This document shows positions 11,972 through 24,238 of a stretch of DNA of 64,000 nucleotides, one piece after another. Below the pieces are notes generated by a model, which had not been told where the DNA came from, did not search any database, and worked only from the letters and a program-made list of their open reading frames with translations. Origin of the DNA: Siphonodentalium dalli (Eukaryota > Mollusca > Scaphopoda > Gadilida > Siphonodentaliidae); NCBI GenBank assembly GCA_032622095.1, contig CP136067.1:134791990-134855989 (forward strand), given 5' to 3'. Position numbers and translations under genes: made by a program. The stretch's first letter is position 1. Each line of letters opens with the position of its first letter.

Positions 11972-12085
11972 CTCTGGACAAAAATTTAATGAGATCATAT
12001 CAAAGACACGGTACGCTAGTTTGGTCGCTTCCTTGTTGAATTCTCTGAAAGTTTCCTCGAATTTCTCAGCTTCGTGTGGCCAAGT
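11972..12085 (-). CDS. 2OG-Fe(II) dioxygenase exon 4, copy A
   Basis: A 114-bp exon, phase 0 at both ends, 38 codons. The acceptor is TTACTTTTTGCAG and the donor GTAAGA. It encodes a helical segment beginning TWPHEAEKFEETF and ending DMISLNFCPE. That matches the family pattern in which W-P precedes a helix (E-x-x-F-x-x-T-F-x-x-F/Y) linking the N-terminal DIOX_N region to the jelly-roll core. Exon 3A (19748-19814) splices into it in frame, and it splices into exon 5A in frame. The two base changes I see against exon 4B are both synonymous. Confidence 0.85.
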
Positions 12086-12164
12086 CTGCAAAAAGTAATT
12101 TAAAATACGTTTTCAGTCCAGCTGTCCTAAATCCTGATCAAAATCAAATGGTAAAGATACAAGA

Positions 12165-12241
12165 GCGTAGAGTCGTCACATCATTTTAGTTAGTAATCTT
12201 TTTAAACAGATTACTAACTAAAATGATGTGGCGCTCTACGC
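12165..12241. repeat. Short foldback hairpin, copy A
   Basis: About 34-bp arms (GCGTAGAG...CACATCATTTTAGTTAGTAA and its inverse) around an ~8-bp loop. The arms match almost perfectly. It lies in intron 3, 80 bp upstream of exon 4A, so on the minus-strand transcript it would form a hairpin near the acceptor. Also present in copy B (32914-32990). Confidence 0.9.
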
Positions 12242-12731
12242 TTCCGTACAAATACCCATGCAAGTGTCGTTTAATATTGAGAGAAATTATGTGTAATGTG
12301 AATATAACTGCAACCTCTATAAGGACAGCAAAACAATAACAAGTTTTCAACGTTGGAAAAATAAATATTATCGATATAGCATATGATGAATCCCTACTCT
12401 ACTAGAAAGCTCCAAAACAGAGTTCAGTCCCCTCGCTACGCTATGTCTGAGCTCTGCCGGCGTGTTTATTTTCTTTATTAAATCTAACATTTTTTTGTTG
12501 AAGTGTTTTGTCAGTTACAATTCATTCTGGCTTGATCTAGACAATTTTCAAATGAATATAGACAGTTCAGTTTCTCAGAATAATGCAGAATGAACTGTAA
12601 CCTACAATCTTCTCAAATAAATAAATGAGTGATTTCTTCACATTAAGTGCAGGTGCTGACAGCGGTAAGTCATGCGTAACAGGGGACTGAACTGTGCATG
12701 GAGCTTGCTCTACTGGCTACAGGGTGTAGCC

Positions 12732-14590
12732 TGAGCCGTAATTTCGCTAAAATCCGGATTGAGAATCCAAAGCCGATTACGGGGGGCGGAGCTAATTTCG
12801 GATTCTAGGTCAGATTTTGAAATCCACGTGGTCTCCGAAACTCTCTCCCAGCGTCAAACATGGCTCATGTATTTGACACAAATATCATTTGTATCTTATA
12901 TTTATAAAGTGCATGTTTGTTGTGAAAGTCATGATTTTCTTCTATGTGTATATACACGGCACATAATTTGCTGCCAATCCGACTTAATCGCATCTTTTTT
13001 TTCAAGTTAAAGTGTGTTTATTGATGATGGCAAGCATATCTAAACATGACAGCTCTAGGCCTCCTGAATCAAATTCCGAAGATGTAGTGAAGAACACACG
13101 AAACTTGTCAGTTGAACAGGGACGTGACGACAGGGGTTGATTGGGTGTCTCGACCCCCACCCCGAACTTTGGTACAATTTGCTAAGCTGTGCAGTCATTC
13201 ATACGTGAGGAAAATCAGGATTATTTTGACTAACTGTTTCAAATAATGATACGTACTAACCAACATATGCAACAAACAAACCCGATTTTAAATAAATACA
13301 TATACAAACTTATGACTAACTCGGGAGAGGGGGTGTCCAGTGATCTGTATATATGTTCAACTTGTTTTGGTAGTCATGTTGCTTTAAATTGCCATTACTA
13401 ATTATTTATTTTTTCAGTGTAATAACATATGGGAGAGGGGGTACCCTTAAGTGAGTCAGTACTTGTCCCACAATTCCTTTGTATGTATAAACAAATGTAT
13501 GTGTTATATATCATGTGTTATCTAAATTTGACATATATATTTGAAATAAATATATCTAAACTAAACTTTGGTACATTCCAGCAGTCGGAAATTTCATGCA
13601 TGACACAACATTAGTTGGACATTAATTTGACACCATATATAGGTTGGCATTGTTCTCATTGTTTTATTTTTTTCAACCAGTAAAAGTTGGTAATTTTCCA
13701 ATCTTAGTGTTTGTCAGATTGGATATTTCCATGGGGAGCAAATTGAATTCTGCGAACCTGTGAGATTGATGTTTGGCTCAATGGGGGGGGGGGGGGGTGT
13801 GCAGTTGGCCGGAAATTTGAGGAAACTTCTAGCCACGTCCCTAGAACATGTGTCTGTTGTCTATACAGAGACTATTGTGCAAAACGACTGCATTTAACGA
13901 AACAAAACATGTTAAACATGAAATTGCTATAACTTTAAGACTAGATGATAGTACATACGTGTATCTGATAATTCATCGATACCATATAATCCTACTATTT
14001 CTTGAATAAGAAGAAACATTATAATAACACAGCGCAGAAGACATATCCACGAATTCCGTCAATGGTGACGTATCCGCCGAATTCGAAATCGACATGCGTT
14101 CGGGCGGTATTTTAAGGATGGAATTATGAAATGGACATATGAAAGTGACAATCAACAATGATTTGCAATTTCTTCGCCATCAACCGAAGTGCTCCCCCAG
14201 CGTTACTATCAATGGCGTTATTATTTGGCTAATTTCAGTAATATTCTCCCAGTTTACATTCAATAAAACAAATTTGTCTCCGCATTTAAAATTCTTTGAT
14301 ATAGATCGTTTATATTCTGCAATAATTTGTACACAAGAGACGGATTCTTATGTTTTATTGTGTTTTTAAACTCTGAGGTGGCGAAATCTCGGTTTGTTTA
14401 CATTACGAACATTTGAGTCCGTAATCGGAATCCGAATCCCAATCGGATTACCACCAAATTAGGATTACGGTCTGTTCGTTTACTGATTCTGCAAATTTGT
14501 GGTCTGTTCTTTTGCCGAACCAAGTCGTACGGGGACCAATCTGTAATCTGGATCCAGAATCTGAAACGGATTTTAGCGAAATAACGCATC
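12732..14590. mobile_element. Copy-A-specific TIR element, 1859 bp
   Basis: Absent from copy B, where flanks equivalent to 12731 and 14591 are joined directly (near 33478). The ends are inverted: left TGAGCCGTAATTTCGCTAAA, right TTTAGCGAAATAACGCATC, followed inward by copies of CGGATTACGG-like and GGATTC-like subterminal repeats on both sides. No transposase ORF is seen. No target duplication is evident, so deletion from copy B cannot be excluded. A poly-G run is at about 13785-13799. Confidence 0.72.
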
Positions 14591-14688
14591 AGAGGAGACA
14601 TTCGTGGCATGATACATCCTCTCCAATGAGAATTGCGTGAGTCTTTCAACCGAAATCATGTCCATGTAGTTGTGAACGTTGATCATTA

Positions 14689-14694
14689 TACAAC
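14689..14694. other. Empty Polinton target site
   Basis: TACAAC is present once here in copy A. In copy B the same hexamer flanks the mini-Polinton on both sides (33575-33580 and 38283-38288). This proves the element's ends and its 6-bp target duplication. Confidence 0.95.
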
Positions 14695-14933
14695 CATGTG
14701 CATACCTGTATTTACTATACAAACTATTGGCTGATAAATTACTACACCAGAACTCACGACTAAATTTTCCATCTGAAATCCCCAAATGTTGTGGAGACAT
14801 TATATATTTTAACTGCTGGCAATTTTTGTCCAGACTATAGCTGAATCTATAGATATAGATTGAATAGGTGCACGCAATTGTATTGATACGTGATTGATAT
14901 ATAGCTATTTTAATAACAAGACAGAGTTATCTG

Positions 14934-15115
14934 GGGCTCCCGGTGGCTCAGTATGTAAGGATAGGTTTGCATAGCGCATAAGGCTAACATAAGCCGTAGG
15001 GCGATGGCGAAACTGGTTTTACATGCAATCCCAATAAGCAAGAGTGTCGCCCCTAACCCCCAGAATCACGAATACCAGATAAAATGGAGGGCTGAATCCT
15101 GCGTACCAGATAAGA
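14934..15115. repeat. Possible tRNA-like SINE head, copy A
   Basis: GGTGGCTCAGTATGTAAGG resembles an RNA polymerase III A box, and a weak B-box-like GGTTTTACATGCAATCC follows about 65 bp later. The downstream part holds diverged versions of the satellite monomers (CACGAATACCAGATAAAATGG, GAATCCTGCGTACCAG). Copy B: 38525-38706. This is a weak call. Confidence 0.3.
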
Positions 15116-15288
15116 TACAATACAATGCAAGTGATAGATATTCCACACAAATATGATCATTTTCACACATTTGCTGATGTAATGGTCAAACTTTCAACAT
15201 AATAAGATGTACGATACTGAATTACATCAAACTATGCCTTTTGGCTAAGAAACAATCAAATGTTGAATACATGGTGCTATAAAAGCTG

Positions 15289-17602
15289 AGCCCTGAATAC
15301 CGGTTAAAATGGACATATGAATCCTGAATACCGGTTAAAATGGGCATATGAATCCTGAATACCGGTTAAAATGGGCATATGAATCCTACGTACCATTTAT
15401 ACAAAAGAGGGTTAGGAATCCTGAATACCGGTTAAAATGGGCATATGAATCCTACGTACCATTTATACAAAAGAGGGGTAGGAATCCTGAAAACCGGTTA
15501 AAATGGGCATATGAATCCTACGTACCATTTATACAAAAGAGGGGTAGGAATCCTGAATACCGGTTAAAATGGGTATATGAATCCTACGTACCATTTATAC
15601 AAAAGAGGGGTAGGAATCCTGAATACCGGTTAAAATGGGCATATGAATCCTACGTACCATTTATACAAAAGAGGGATAGGAATCCTGAATACCGGTTAAA
15701 ATGGGTATATGAATCCTGAATACCGGTTAAAATGGACATATGAATCCTACGTACCATTTATACAAAAGAGGGGCAGGAATCCTGAATACCGGTTAAAATG
15801 GGCATATGAATCCTACGTACCATTTATACAAAAGAGGGTTAGGAATCCTGAATACCGGTTAAAATGGGCATATGAATCCTACGTACCATTTTTACAAAAG
15901 AGGGGTAGGAATCCTGAATACCGGTTAAAATGGGCATATGAATCCTACGTACCATTTTTACAAAAGAGGGGTAGGAATCCTGAATACCGGTTAAAATGGG
16001 CATATGAATCCTACGTACCATTTATACAAAAGAGGGGTAGGAATCCTGAATACCGGTTAAAATGGGCATATGAATCCTACGTACCATTTATACAAAAGAG
16101 GGGTAGGAATCCTGAATACCGGTTAAAATGGGCATATGAATCCTACGTACCATTTATACAAAAGAGGGGTAGGAATCCTGAATACCGGTTAAAATGGGTA
16201 TATGAATCCTGAATACCGGTTAAAATGGACATATGAATCCTACGTACCATTTATACAAAAGAGGGGTAGGAATCCTGAATACCGGCTAAAATGGACATAT
16301 GAATCCTACGTACCATTTTTACAAAAGAGGGGTAGGAATCCTGAATACCGGTTAAAATGGACATATGAATCCTACGTACCATTTATACAAAAGAGGGGTA
16401 GGAATCCTGAATACCGGCTAAAATGGACATATGAATCCTACGTACCATTTTTACAAAAGAGGGGTAGGAATCCTGAATACCGGTTAAAATGGGCATATGA
16501 ATCGTACGTACCATTTATACAAAAGAGGGGTAGGAATCCTGAATACCGGTTAAAATGGGCATATGAATCCTGAATACCGGTTAAAATGGGCATATGAATC
16601 CTACGTACCATTTATACAAAAGAGGGGTAGGAATCCTGAATACCGGTTAAAATGGGTATATGAATCCTACGTACCATTTATACAAAAGAGTGGTAGGAAT
16701 CCTGAATACCGTTTAAAATGGGCATATGAAGCCTGAATACCGGTTAAAATGGGCATATGAATCCTGATTACCGGTTAAAATGGACATATGAATCCTACGT
16801 ACCGTTTATACAAATGAGGGGCAGGAATCCTGAATACCGGTTAAAATGGACATATGAATCCTATGTACCATTTATACAAAAGAGGGGTAGGAATCCTGAA
16901 TACCGATTAAAATGGACATATGAATCCTACGTACCATTTATACAAAAGAGGGGTAGGAATCCTGAATAACGGTTAAAATGGACATATGAATCGTACGTAC
17001 CATTTATACAAAAGAGGGGTAGGAATCCTGAATACCGGTTAAAATGGGCATATGAATCCTGAATACCGGTTAAAATGGGTATATGAATCCTGAATACCGG
17101 TTAAAATGGGCATATGAATCCTGAATACCGGTTAAAATGGGCATATGAATCCTGAATACCGGTTAAAATGGGTATATGAATCCTGAATACCGGTTAAAAT
17201 GGGCATATGAATCCTGAATACCGGTTAAAATGGGCATAATTATGAATCGTACGTACCATTTATACAAAAGAGGGGTAGGAATACTGAATACCGGTTAAAA
17301 TGGGCATACGAATCCTACGTACCATTTATACAAAAGAGGGGTAGGAATCCTGAATACCAGTTAAAATGGGCATATGAATCCTACGTACCATTTATACAAA
17401 AGAGGGTTAGGAATCCTGAATACCGGTTAAAATGGGCATATGAATCCTACGTACCATTATACAAAAGAGGGGTAGAAATCCTGAATACCGGTTAAAATGG
17501 GCATATGAATCCGAGGGGTAGGAATCCTGAATACCGGTTAAAATGGCACATGAATCCCGAGTACCATTTATACAAAAGTGGGGTAGGAATCCTGAATACC
17601 GA
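15289..17602. repeat. 66-bp two-monomer satellite, short array (copy A)
   Basis: Tandem array of a 66-bp unit made of two related monomers: a 31-bp one (GAATCCTGAATACCGGTTAA plus AATGGGCATAT) and a 35-bp one (GAATCCTACGTACCATTTAT plus ACAAAAGAGGGGTAG). A run of 31-bp monomers alone sits at about 17030-17230. Because 66 is 3 x 22, long ORFs appear on both strands; they are not called as genes. Diverged relics flank the array on both sides (15060-15115 and 17590-17715). Confidence 0.96.
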
Positions 17603-17649
17603 TTAAAATGAGCATACATGTATATATGAATCCCGAGAATCAGTTAACA

Positions 17650-18327
17650 GAGGGATGTGAATCCTGCGTACCGCCTTGAAGTGACCTGAATCCCGCGTAC
17701 CAAAAGAGGGGGGTGATACCATCATAAGCGCGGAATTTATAATCAAATCACATGGAAGTTAACCTGGTCCGTGTGGCTGGACAAGTGTGTCAGTTATATT
17801 ACGGGGGCCAGTGTATTCCACGTGAAGTTGCTTGATTTGCAAGTGACAGTAACCATCTCCCCTAATACAATAACCATGCATGGACGTGGCTAGAGGGTTC
17901 TCGTTGGGGGGGTCGGTCCACATGGAAATTTCGAACTGCAACCACCATGAGCCAGCCCAAACTACCAGATTCACACGATATGCACCCCTTTGATCGGAAC
18001 TTTACAACTGGCACTATCTTTCATAATGTTAGAAATTTTAAACATGACCCCACCCCCCCCCCCCCCATAAGGTTGGAATATATAAGTTCGAGGCCATTTC
18101 AGACCAAACCTTTGATCAAAAGTAGAAAAATTCGCTACTTCATGTTGATCTGAAAACAACAAATTCACCACTAATTACTGTTTGGAAAATCAGACAATGA
18201 GAATAGGCTCAACATATATGTGGTGTAAAATTGCAGTCATGGAGATAATAATCGACGCCGTGATAAATTATGCATGGAAGAGCTGATAAAATGACGATAT
18301 ACAACAATAAACCAATCATACAGTACC
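17650..18327. other. Intronic sequence with dispersed poly-C repeat
   Basis: No exon found. The part around 17940-18180 (poly-C run at about 18052-18066) is a diverged relative of 4140-4440. The copy-B equivalent is 44690-45100. Confidence 0.5.
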
Positions 18328-19170
18328 AGTCAGAAGAAGTGGTATCATAGTATTGAGGCGCGTCTTTATTGCGATATTGAGCGCGCTTAATTTCGAAAAA
18401 GCGCGATTATATATTACATTTACAACTATAATTATATACAAATCTAAACATTGTCTCTATTTAAAGGTACGGTTGGCCTTGACGGTGGGTATCCTGTGAA
18501 AACATTTCCACCCGTCAATAACCGCCACAAACAGAAAGAACATCAAAATGTAGACAGACTTTGTCCGTATATAAATAAGAAATATCGCATAAGCATTATG
18601 TTATTCTCATAACCATTGTTATGTAAAGAAAAGCATAAAAAGTTACTTTTCTGGTGTTTGTTTATATTATGATGGTAAACATAAAGAGCGTTCTTTGTTG
18701 GTGAATTCCTGATATGGAACTAATAAAGAGTGTTTATGCCATTTGTGTGTGATTAGCCAGTAGCATTGTGCTGTCCTCTGTAACCCAATCAGGCTCTTGC
18801 TTAGGTAAAATATAGTAGGTATTTATGATAACATGCTGTTTACGCGATGGTCATGGTATATATGAGCGAAACTGTATGCGTTTTAATGTTTTTCTCTTTA
18901 CGGTGTTTGGAGCAAATATGAATATTTTCGACAATTAAGGCCTCGTGTGCCTTTAAGCAATAAATAATTTATAAAAGAAGCAATAATTTTCTTTAAATGT
19001 CACAATTTTGAGCGCGCGATATCGCAATATTGAGCGCGAAATATTGTGATATTAAGCGCAAAATATTGCAATAATATCGTAAGCGGCGCGCTTATAAGAG
19101 TTTCCACTTGCAATATTATTGCGATATTGAGCGCGAAAATAGCGCCCTTAATATACCATTTCTTTTGACT
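18328..19170. mobile_element. GCGC-rich foldback element, copy A
   Basis: The ends are inverted: left AGTCAGAAGAAGTGGTAT, right ATACCATTTCTTTTGACT. Near both ends lie repeated GCGATATTGAGCGCG motifs in opposite orientation, separated by ~500 bp of unrelated AT-rich sequence. No ORF. It is probably a non-autonomous DNA transposon. Copy B: 45250-46098. A related TTAAGCGCAATA repeat lies at about 53000. Confidence 0.75.
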
Positions 19171-19747
19171 AGCCATATAATATTGAGTTTCTGTTGTACT
19201 TTTTGAATAATTATAAATGTGTAGCTATTCAAGGGTGATATATGAAGTCAGTTATGAGTATATCAACCCTAATATTATACATGACTATCGCTCATAACAA
19301 CTAGTAAGTTGGACGACTGATTGCATAACATATATGATTGTGTCATGCACATTTGTTTTATATAAACACAAAAGTATATCATTTTATGTTAGTGTTATCA
19401 AAATTAAATATGTTTCTTAAAAAAAATTGGCCCTCAATAAGTTGGAATATATTCTGACCTAAGTTTTGTATATTAAATGTACATTGATACTTTGCAAAAC
19501 TGTGTAGATTCTTGTTTTCATGTGTATATCGTAAATAAAATTATAATGTCCTATAGCTATGATCCCAGTTCAACAAGACGTTGTTCGTAAAATTAATGCA
19601 TCCTTATTTTGTTCAAAATTTGTCATTCAAGTAGGCTATATGACCAACCGAACGGTTCAAGGTCATCGCGTTACATGTAACACTGTCAAGAGCATATTGG
19701 CTGGACCGCTTGACTATATATGTATAGGACTCAATATGCTAACTTAC

Positions 19748-19814
19748 ATAATCTTTACCAAAATTGATAGAGAACGCCTCTTTCTCATCCCCGGTGGATT
19801 TATCCGGATTTAGC
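19748..19814 (-). CDS. 2OG-Fe(II) dioxygenase exon 3, copy A
   Basis: A short 67-bp exon, identical in copy B. The acceptor is CTTTGTTTCCAG; its first base completes the codon opened by exon 2, giving Gln. The donor is GTAAGT after GATTAT, phase 0. The 22 residues include LNPDKSTGDEKEAFSINFG, which fits the family's L-N-P-x-x-x-x-G-D-x-K-E-x-F segment. It is too short to be found as an ORF; I found it by the phase requirement between exons 2 and 4. Confidence 0.87.
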
Positions 19815-20374
19815 CTGGAAACAAAGAATATTAGACGGGGAACATTATATTATAGTGAGAACAGCTTTTGTCGATTACCCTATATCTGAACCACGCCTTC
19901 GACGCACACCATTGGGGTTTAAATCCGGCTGTGTATATTCTATATGTCGTCGGGACTTGGATTATTAGCACCACGAGGACTATTCCGAGTAACTGGTACA
20001 GGAGCATGTATCTACATGTATAAATTGATTTTCTCACGCAATGAAACAATATATATTATCACGTCATTCGAAAGCATAGCATACCTCCTTCATGAATATA
20101 TTGCAACATTTAAACACTACTTTGACAATTAAGCGTACAACTGACAAGGAACGTCGAGTGGTGAATCGGCATTAAGCACTCCGAATAATGTTACATATTA
20201 TTCGAAGAAAGTCGCCAATTATATATATATATAACTTAATTTTCAAAAGAAGTGTCAAATGTTGCAATATTCAAGAGACATGCTATGCGTTCGAATGATG
20301 TATAACATGTATTGTTTCGTTTCGTAAAACGCGAGAAAATTGAGTTTATATCTCTATTTCTGTTCATGTTACTC

Positions 20375-20708
20375 TTAAAGGTACTCGATCCGATCAGACC
20401 CTCATAAATTACTATTTCTTTGGCTTCGGTGGTAAAAAATATTTGATTCGAGTCGAGGAACCTACCCATCAACGCTCAGAGTGATCAGATATCAATTTTT
20501 GAAGTTTTGTTACATCTATTGTTTGTGGCCCAGAAACACGCCATCAAAAGGAAGGTCTCGGTCAAAATTGCGTTATTATTACCACTTGATTTTAAAATTA
20601 TCCATCTTCGTCCGTTTGAATAAGTGTTTCTGTGGCAATTATTAGTACACATCTCGAGAAATAACAAACTTCTAAAATCAATATCTGATCACTCTGAGCT
20701 TTGATGGG
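20375..20708. mobile_element. TTAA-ended foldback element, truncated (copy A)
   Basis: The left part starts TTAAAGGTACTCGATCCGAT and is the same element as 47317-47727. About 150 bp, covering the right inverted end and some flank, are deleted after GCTTTGATGGG. Confidence 0.75.
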
Positions 20709-21136
20709 TAGTAAATCCCTTTATATCGCTCATTGCATTCCTATAGTATGCAACCTTATAGAGCATCATAGGTGCTCCTATGATGATCTCATGACATTTT
20801 CTAAAAGAATTACATACTTATCTAGAATCGCACTGAGTGAATTGTATCACGGCGCTCCTCCTGTACATACAAAGACTTAGTGTCAACCAATCAGCAGTCT
20901 CGTTTTCGGTGCCATTTATTCCATGAGAACGTTGTTTGAAATGTATGTGCATGTAAGAAGAATTGATTTCATTAACATATTTTATTTCTACAACAGAATA
21001 CAAAGACTTGGAGATTGGATGACATATCATAGTTACACATTAAGCTAAAAAGGCCATATAATGTGTTCGAGTGTATATTCGATGATGTACATGCGTTGCA
21101 GCTGAATATTTTCGATAAAGTCACATAAACACTCAC

Positions 21137-21252
21137 TGTTCTCGTCCCATATGGTCGTAACCGTGGAAACCGTCATGTGGTCGTTTGTACTTCATTTTCG
21201 TCTCCGTATTGAGGCAGAAGAACTGTTTTGAAACATCGAATGCGTCATCAAT
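21137..21252 (-). CDS. 2OG-Fe(II) dioxygenase exon 2, copy A
   Basis: A 116-bp exon, phase 0 in and phase 2 out. The acceptor is TTTCTAATATAG and the donor GTGAGT. It encodes 38 residues from IDDAFDVSKQFF through KMKYKRPHDGFHGYDHMGRE, the family's A-F-x-x-S-x-x-F-F-x-L-x-x-x-x-K-x-x-Y segment with the following G-Y loop. It differs from exon 2B by one synonymous change I can see (His CAT/CAC). If transcription runs through both sets, exon 5B (phase 1 out) precedes it. Joining those two gives an immediate stop, so it cannot be used after set B. Confidence 0.87.
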
Positions 21253-21390
21253 CTATATTAGAAACAGACAAGCTAGTAATAACCCTATATACTATACGTA
21301 AATAGTGTGCGACAAACAAAACACTCAATCCCGGGTGACCCCACCGTGGAACACCAGAATTCACGGTGAATGTTTCCGCGGCGTTCGATC

Positions 21391-23760
21391 CAGGGGTGGC
21401 ACCAGAAAATACCCGACAGGGGAGCTGTGCTCCCCGACAGGGGGGCTACACAAATTACACCATATTGCCTGTTGGTATGTGAAATGAGCGACATATTGTG
21501 TGTGGCGAACCAATGAACAAAACCATATTGAAGTAATTATAGTCTCTTAGCTGGAGCTTGGAGAATTATAATAGATCTGCAGTTGCTTATGGTTGATGAA
21601 CATTATCACATATGTAAATAATAACACATATATTATGGTGGTGTCAATTAAACTTGAATTAAGGCTTCGCCACACTAATATTTGACCTGAGACAAGTCAG
21701 TGCTATGATAATTAAATTTCTTTTAAATTATTGCCAATATTGGCACATGTGATACATCAAACTGGCCGTATATCTACATGTTTGCATTAGCTTATATATA
21801 ACAGTGATATTTTAGCTTAATGTATTGTTGCGAGGAACTGCATGTATTTGACATATTGGTTAGTGTTAAGTGATCCTATTTTAAATATAAAAAACATGTC
21901 TTACTGATGGGCCATCATGTCACGATGACACTCATATCCACCCCAGTAGGCCTATTGTGCATGTATTGTGATAATGGTGTCAAAGTCGGGGAAATTCATG
22001 CAATGATATAAGGTCGTGGGCCATGCACTCATGTGTTAAACGCATGCTTTACATGCATATACAGTTAATTGGGTAAATGAAAATGTGCTTACCTGAAGTT
22101 AGCTCCTATATGTGCACACGAAGTTTGAACAAAACACGGTTAATCCATAATAAGAAACACACACACAATGAAATTCTGTACACTTTTGTCAATTTGTCTC
22201 TATATACATATGACATCTGAAGTTTGTTCACAAGTTCACAATCTATATATACATGTATCATTTAACAAATGACACAATGGTGGTTAGTTCCACGGTAGTA
22301 ACAGAAGTTATATCGAAATTCTGCACTTTGGGAATTTCGCCTTAAACATATTAATAACGACATCCAAGTCAATCCTGCTGCCACGTTCTCGGTGGATTCC
22401 TAACATCATCACACTGTCCAAACGCTGATCCTTCATCACAGATCGGAGATCATTTTTTATCAGTCGCATTGAACTAAAGTTTCTTTCACACTCTGCTGTG
22501 GACACAGGCAATATACATGCAATCGTAGCAATGCGTTCTAGCTCGAAAAATGCTTCTCTTGATTTTACCAAATAAGATCTTAATTGGAGCAGGCTGGTCG
22601 GTTGTTGTTCTTTTGGTTTTCTTTGAATCGTGCGCTTCAATGTAGCTATTTCACATGTGAGTGCATCTGTGTCTGAGTCAAACAATTTAGCAAACTCCAC
22701 AAGCAATGCTGTATCCAGGTAAACTTGAGAACTAGGACATAAAGCTGTTATTCCTTTCATCATTGAAATATTGTTATTGTCAAATCTTTTTTCCAGTTCG
22801 GCGTTAACCCTGTCTATAATTTGATACACATCTTGTACATATGCATCAAACCCAACTTCGGTTCGCTTTCCGATAGTGCTCTCCACGACAAAGTCTCGAA
22901 GACCCAATGGTGGTGTTACCTTTCTAGTAGGGCGGGCATTCTCAGGTAAATTTAATTTGGTGGAGACCGCTTCTGCTGCATTCCAAAATTCTTGACATGT
23001 GTCTCTTGTGCGACAGTCGTTAACTTCACTTTTCAAAGTGGCAATTAATTCGACAGCATTAGTTAGGTCGTTGGTAGCTTTCTGTAACATATCAGATGCA
23101 AATTTAGCTTTCTTTAGAATGTGTTTGATTACAGCTAGGTATCGAACAAAGCGGCGGTCTATCTGGAGCATGAATCCAGTGGCTTCGGTTATCCGTTCTG
23201 GTTTGTCGTCGTTATCTATGACATCCTGCAGCACTTCATACACGATGTCCAAATGTTTCCAAATGACATTAAACTGTTTGGCCTGACATGACCATCGGGT
23301 GTCGGACACCTTCCCAACTTCAACTTTCTTCCTTTTATGCAGTTCTAATTTGTTGACCCATCTCACATGAACAGTGCTGCTGCTTATAAATGAATGAAGC
23401 TCCTTGAAGAGCGATATCATGTCGGCTACGCATTTTACATCAGTGACAACATCAACTATCACCAGATTCAGTATGTGGCAAAAGCAGTGAACATAGTACG
23501 CCATTTTGGATCCAGTTTTCTCTGGATTTATTTTATTAACTCCGTTCAAATGCCCGGAAACAACTGCTGCTCCATCGTAACCCTGTCCAACACAATAAGT
23601 GGTCATGTTGGCATCGACTCTCTGTAGCCTTCGAATGATTGTTTCAGAAAGTCCATCAGCATCTAAAGAGTCTGCTTCAGCCACGCCAATAAACTCCTCG
23701 TGAATTGCATTCTCAAAACAGTAACGCACTGCCACAACAACCTGCTCCTTGTGGCCTGTA
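21391..23760 (-). mobile_element. hAT transposon, cut by duplication break (copy A)
   Basis: The left end is CAGGGGTGGC, preceded by GTTCGATC, as in the complete copy at 48467-52722. The element stops abruptly at 23760, inside the transposase gene, where copy B of the duplication begins. It keeps one extra subterminal CCCCGACAGGGG-type repeat (21408-21440) that the complete copy lacks. Confidence 0.93.
22308..23760 (-). pseudogene. hAT transposase, C-terminal part (copy A)
   Basis: An open 475-codon frame covering the C-terminal half of a hAT-superfamily transposase of the ZMYM1-like type. Visible parts are the CVGQGYDGA block with the second catalytic Asp, the DTRWS motif of the RNase-H-like/helical domain, and the C-terminal dimerisation block with CERNFSSMRLIKNDLR, which carries the last catalytic Glu. 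The N-terminal zinc fingers and first catalytic Asp are missing because the tandem duplication break lies upstream. No start codon context belongs to it. It is complementary to copy B, which has the front but a shifted end. Not functional alone. Confidence 0.93.
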
Positions 23761-24238
23761 CCCCCCCCTAAAGGTTGGACAACTTACAACTGATGGCATG
23801 CAGCAGTAGAAATATATGCTGATGTTGATATAAAAAGAACATTTCCCCGAGTAATATTAATTACTCTTCAGGTCAGTTCAGGTCAAAAACCAATGATCCC
23901 AATCGATATTCAAGTCATTGTTTATGTATAATACGCTATTTATGTATGTTTTATTGAATGTTATATACCGCTGTGGCATCTGCATTGTATACTGAAATGT
24001 GTTCCAAAGGCTAAAGCGACATACCCATACATCAATAAAACACACTCAAATTATATTCATTTCTTATATTTATATAGCTTCTTATTAATTTTTGTATAAA
24101 ATAAACTCAACTTATTTTGTTTTCCTAAATCTGGCTGCAGTTTGGATAGTATACCATGCATTATACCATGTAATTTAGCTCAATATTCTACGTGTGATTT
24201 ATCGATTGATTAGTCTATGGCCGCTCACTTAAAACACA

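Larger units (their letters stand above)
4341..23760. repeat. Tandem duplication, copy A
   Basis: This is the left copy of a large direct duplication. It pairs collinearly with 23761-50804. The left edge is a 14-C tract at 4341-4354. The right edge is a sharp break inside a hAT transposase gene at 23760, equivalent to 50804 in copy B. A-only material: Helitron 4611-7371 and TIR element 12732-14590. B-only material: LINE, Polinton and a longer satellite array. Over about 300 bp (8041-8340 against 24697-24996) I counted roughly six differences. Contains oxygenase exons 2A-5A. Confidence 0.93.

Noticed and set aside
14934-15020. Functional tRNA gene
   Set aside because: Only an A-box-like stretch is good; no cloverleaf can be drawn and the B box is poor. 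Kept only as a weak SINE-like repeat.
15348-16573. Long ORFs of 123-167 codons with a 22-residue repeat (NPEYRLKWAYESYVPFIQKR)
   Set aside because: The 66-bp satellite period is divisible by three, so frames stay open on both strands by arithmetic. Frames break wherever a 31-bp monomer is inserted, there is no common start or end, and the array length varies freely between copies.
15289-17602. CRISPR-like array of repeats and spacers
   Set aside because: Units abut without unique spacers, and the context is an animal intron. It is a satellite.
22999-23286. Plus-strand ORFs across both hAT transposase copies
   Set aside because: Antisense shadows of the transposase frame without recognisable domains.
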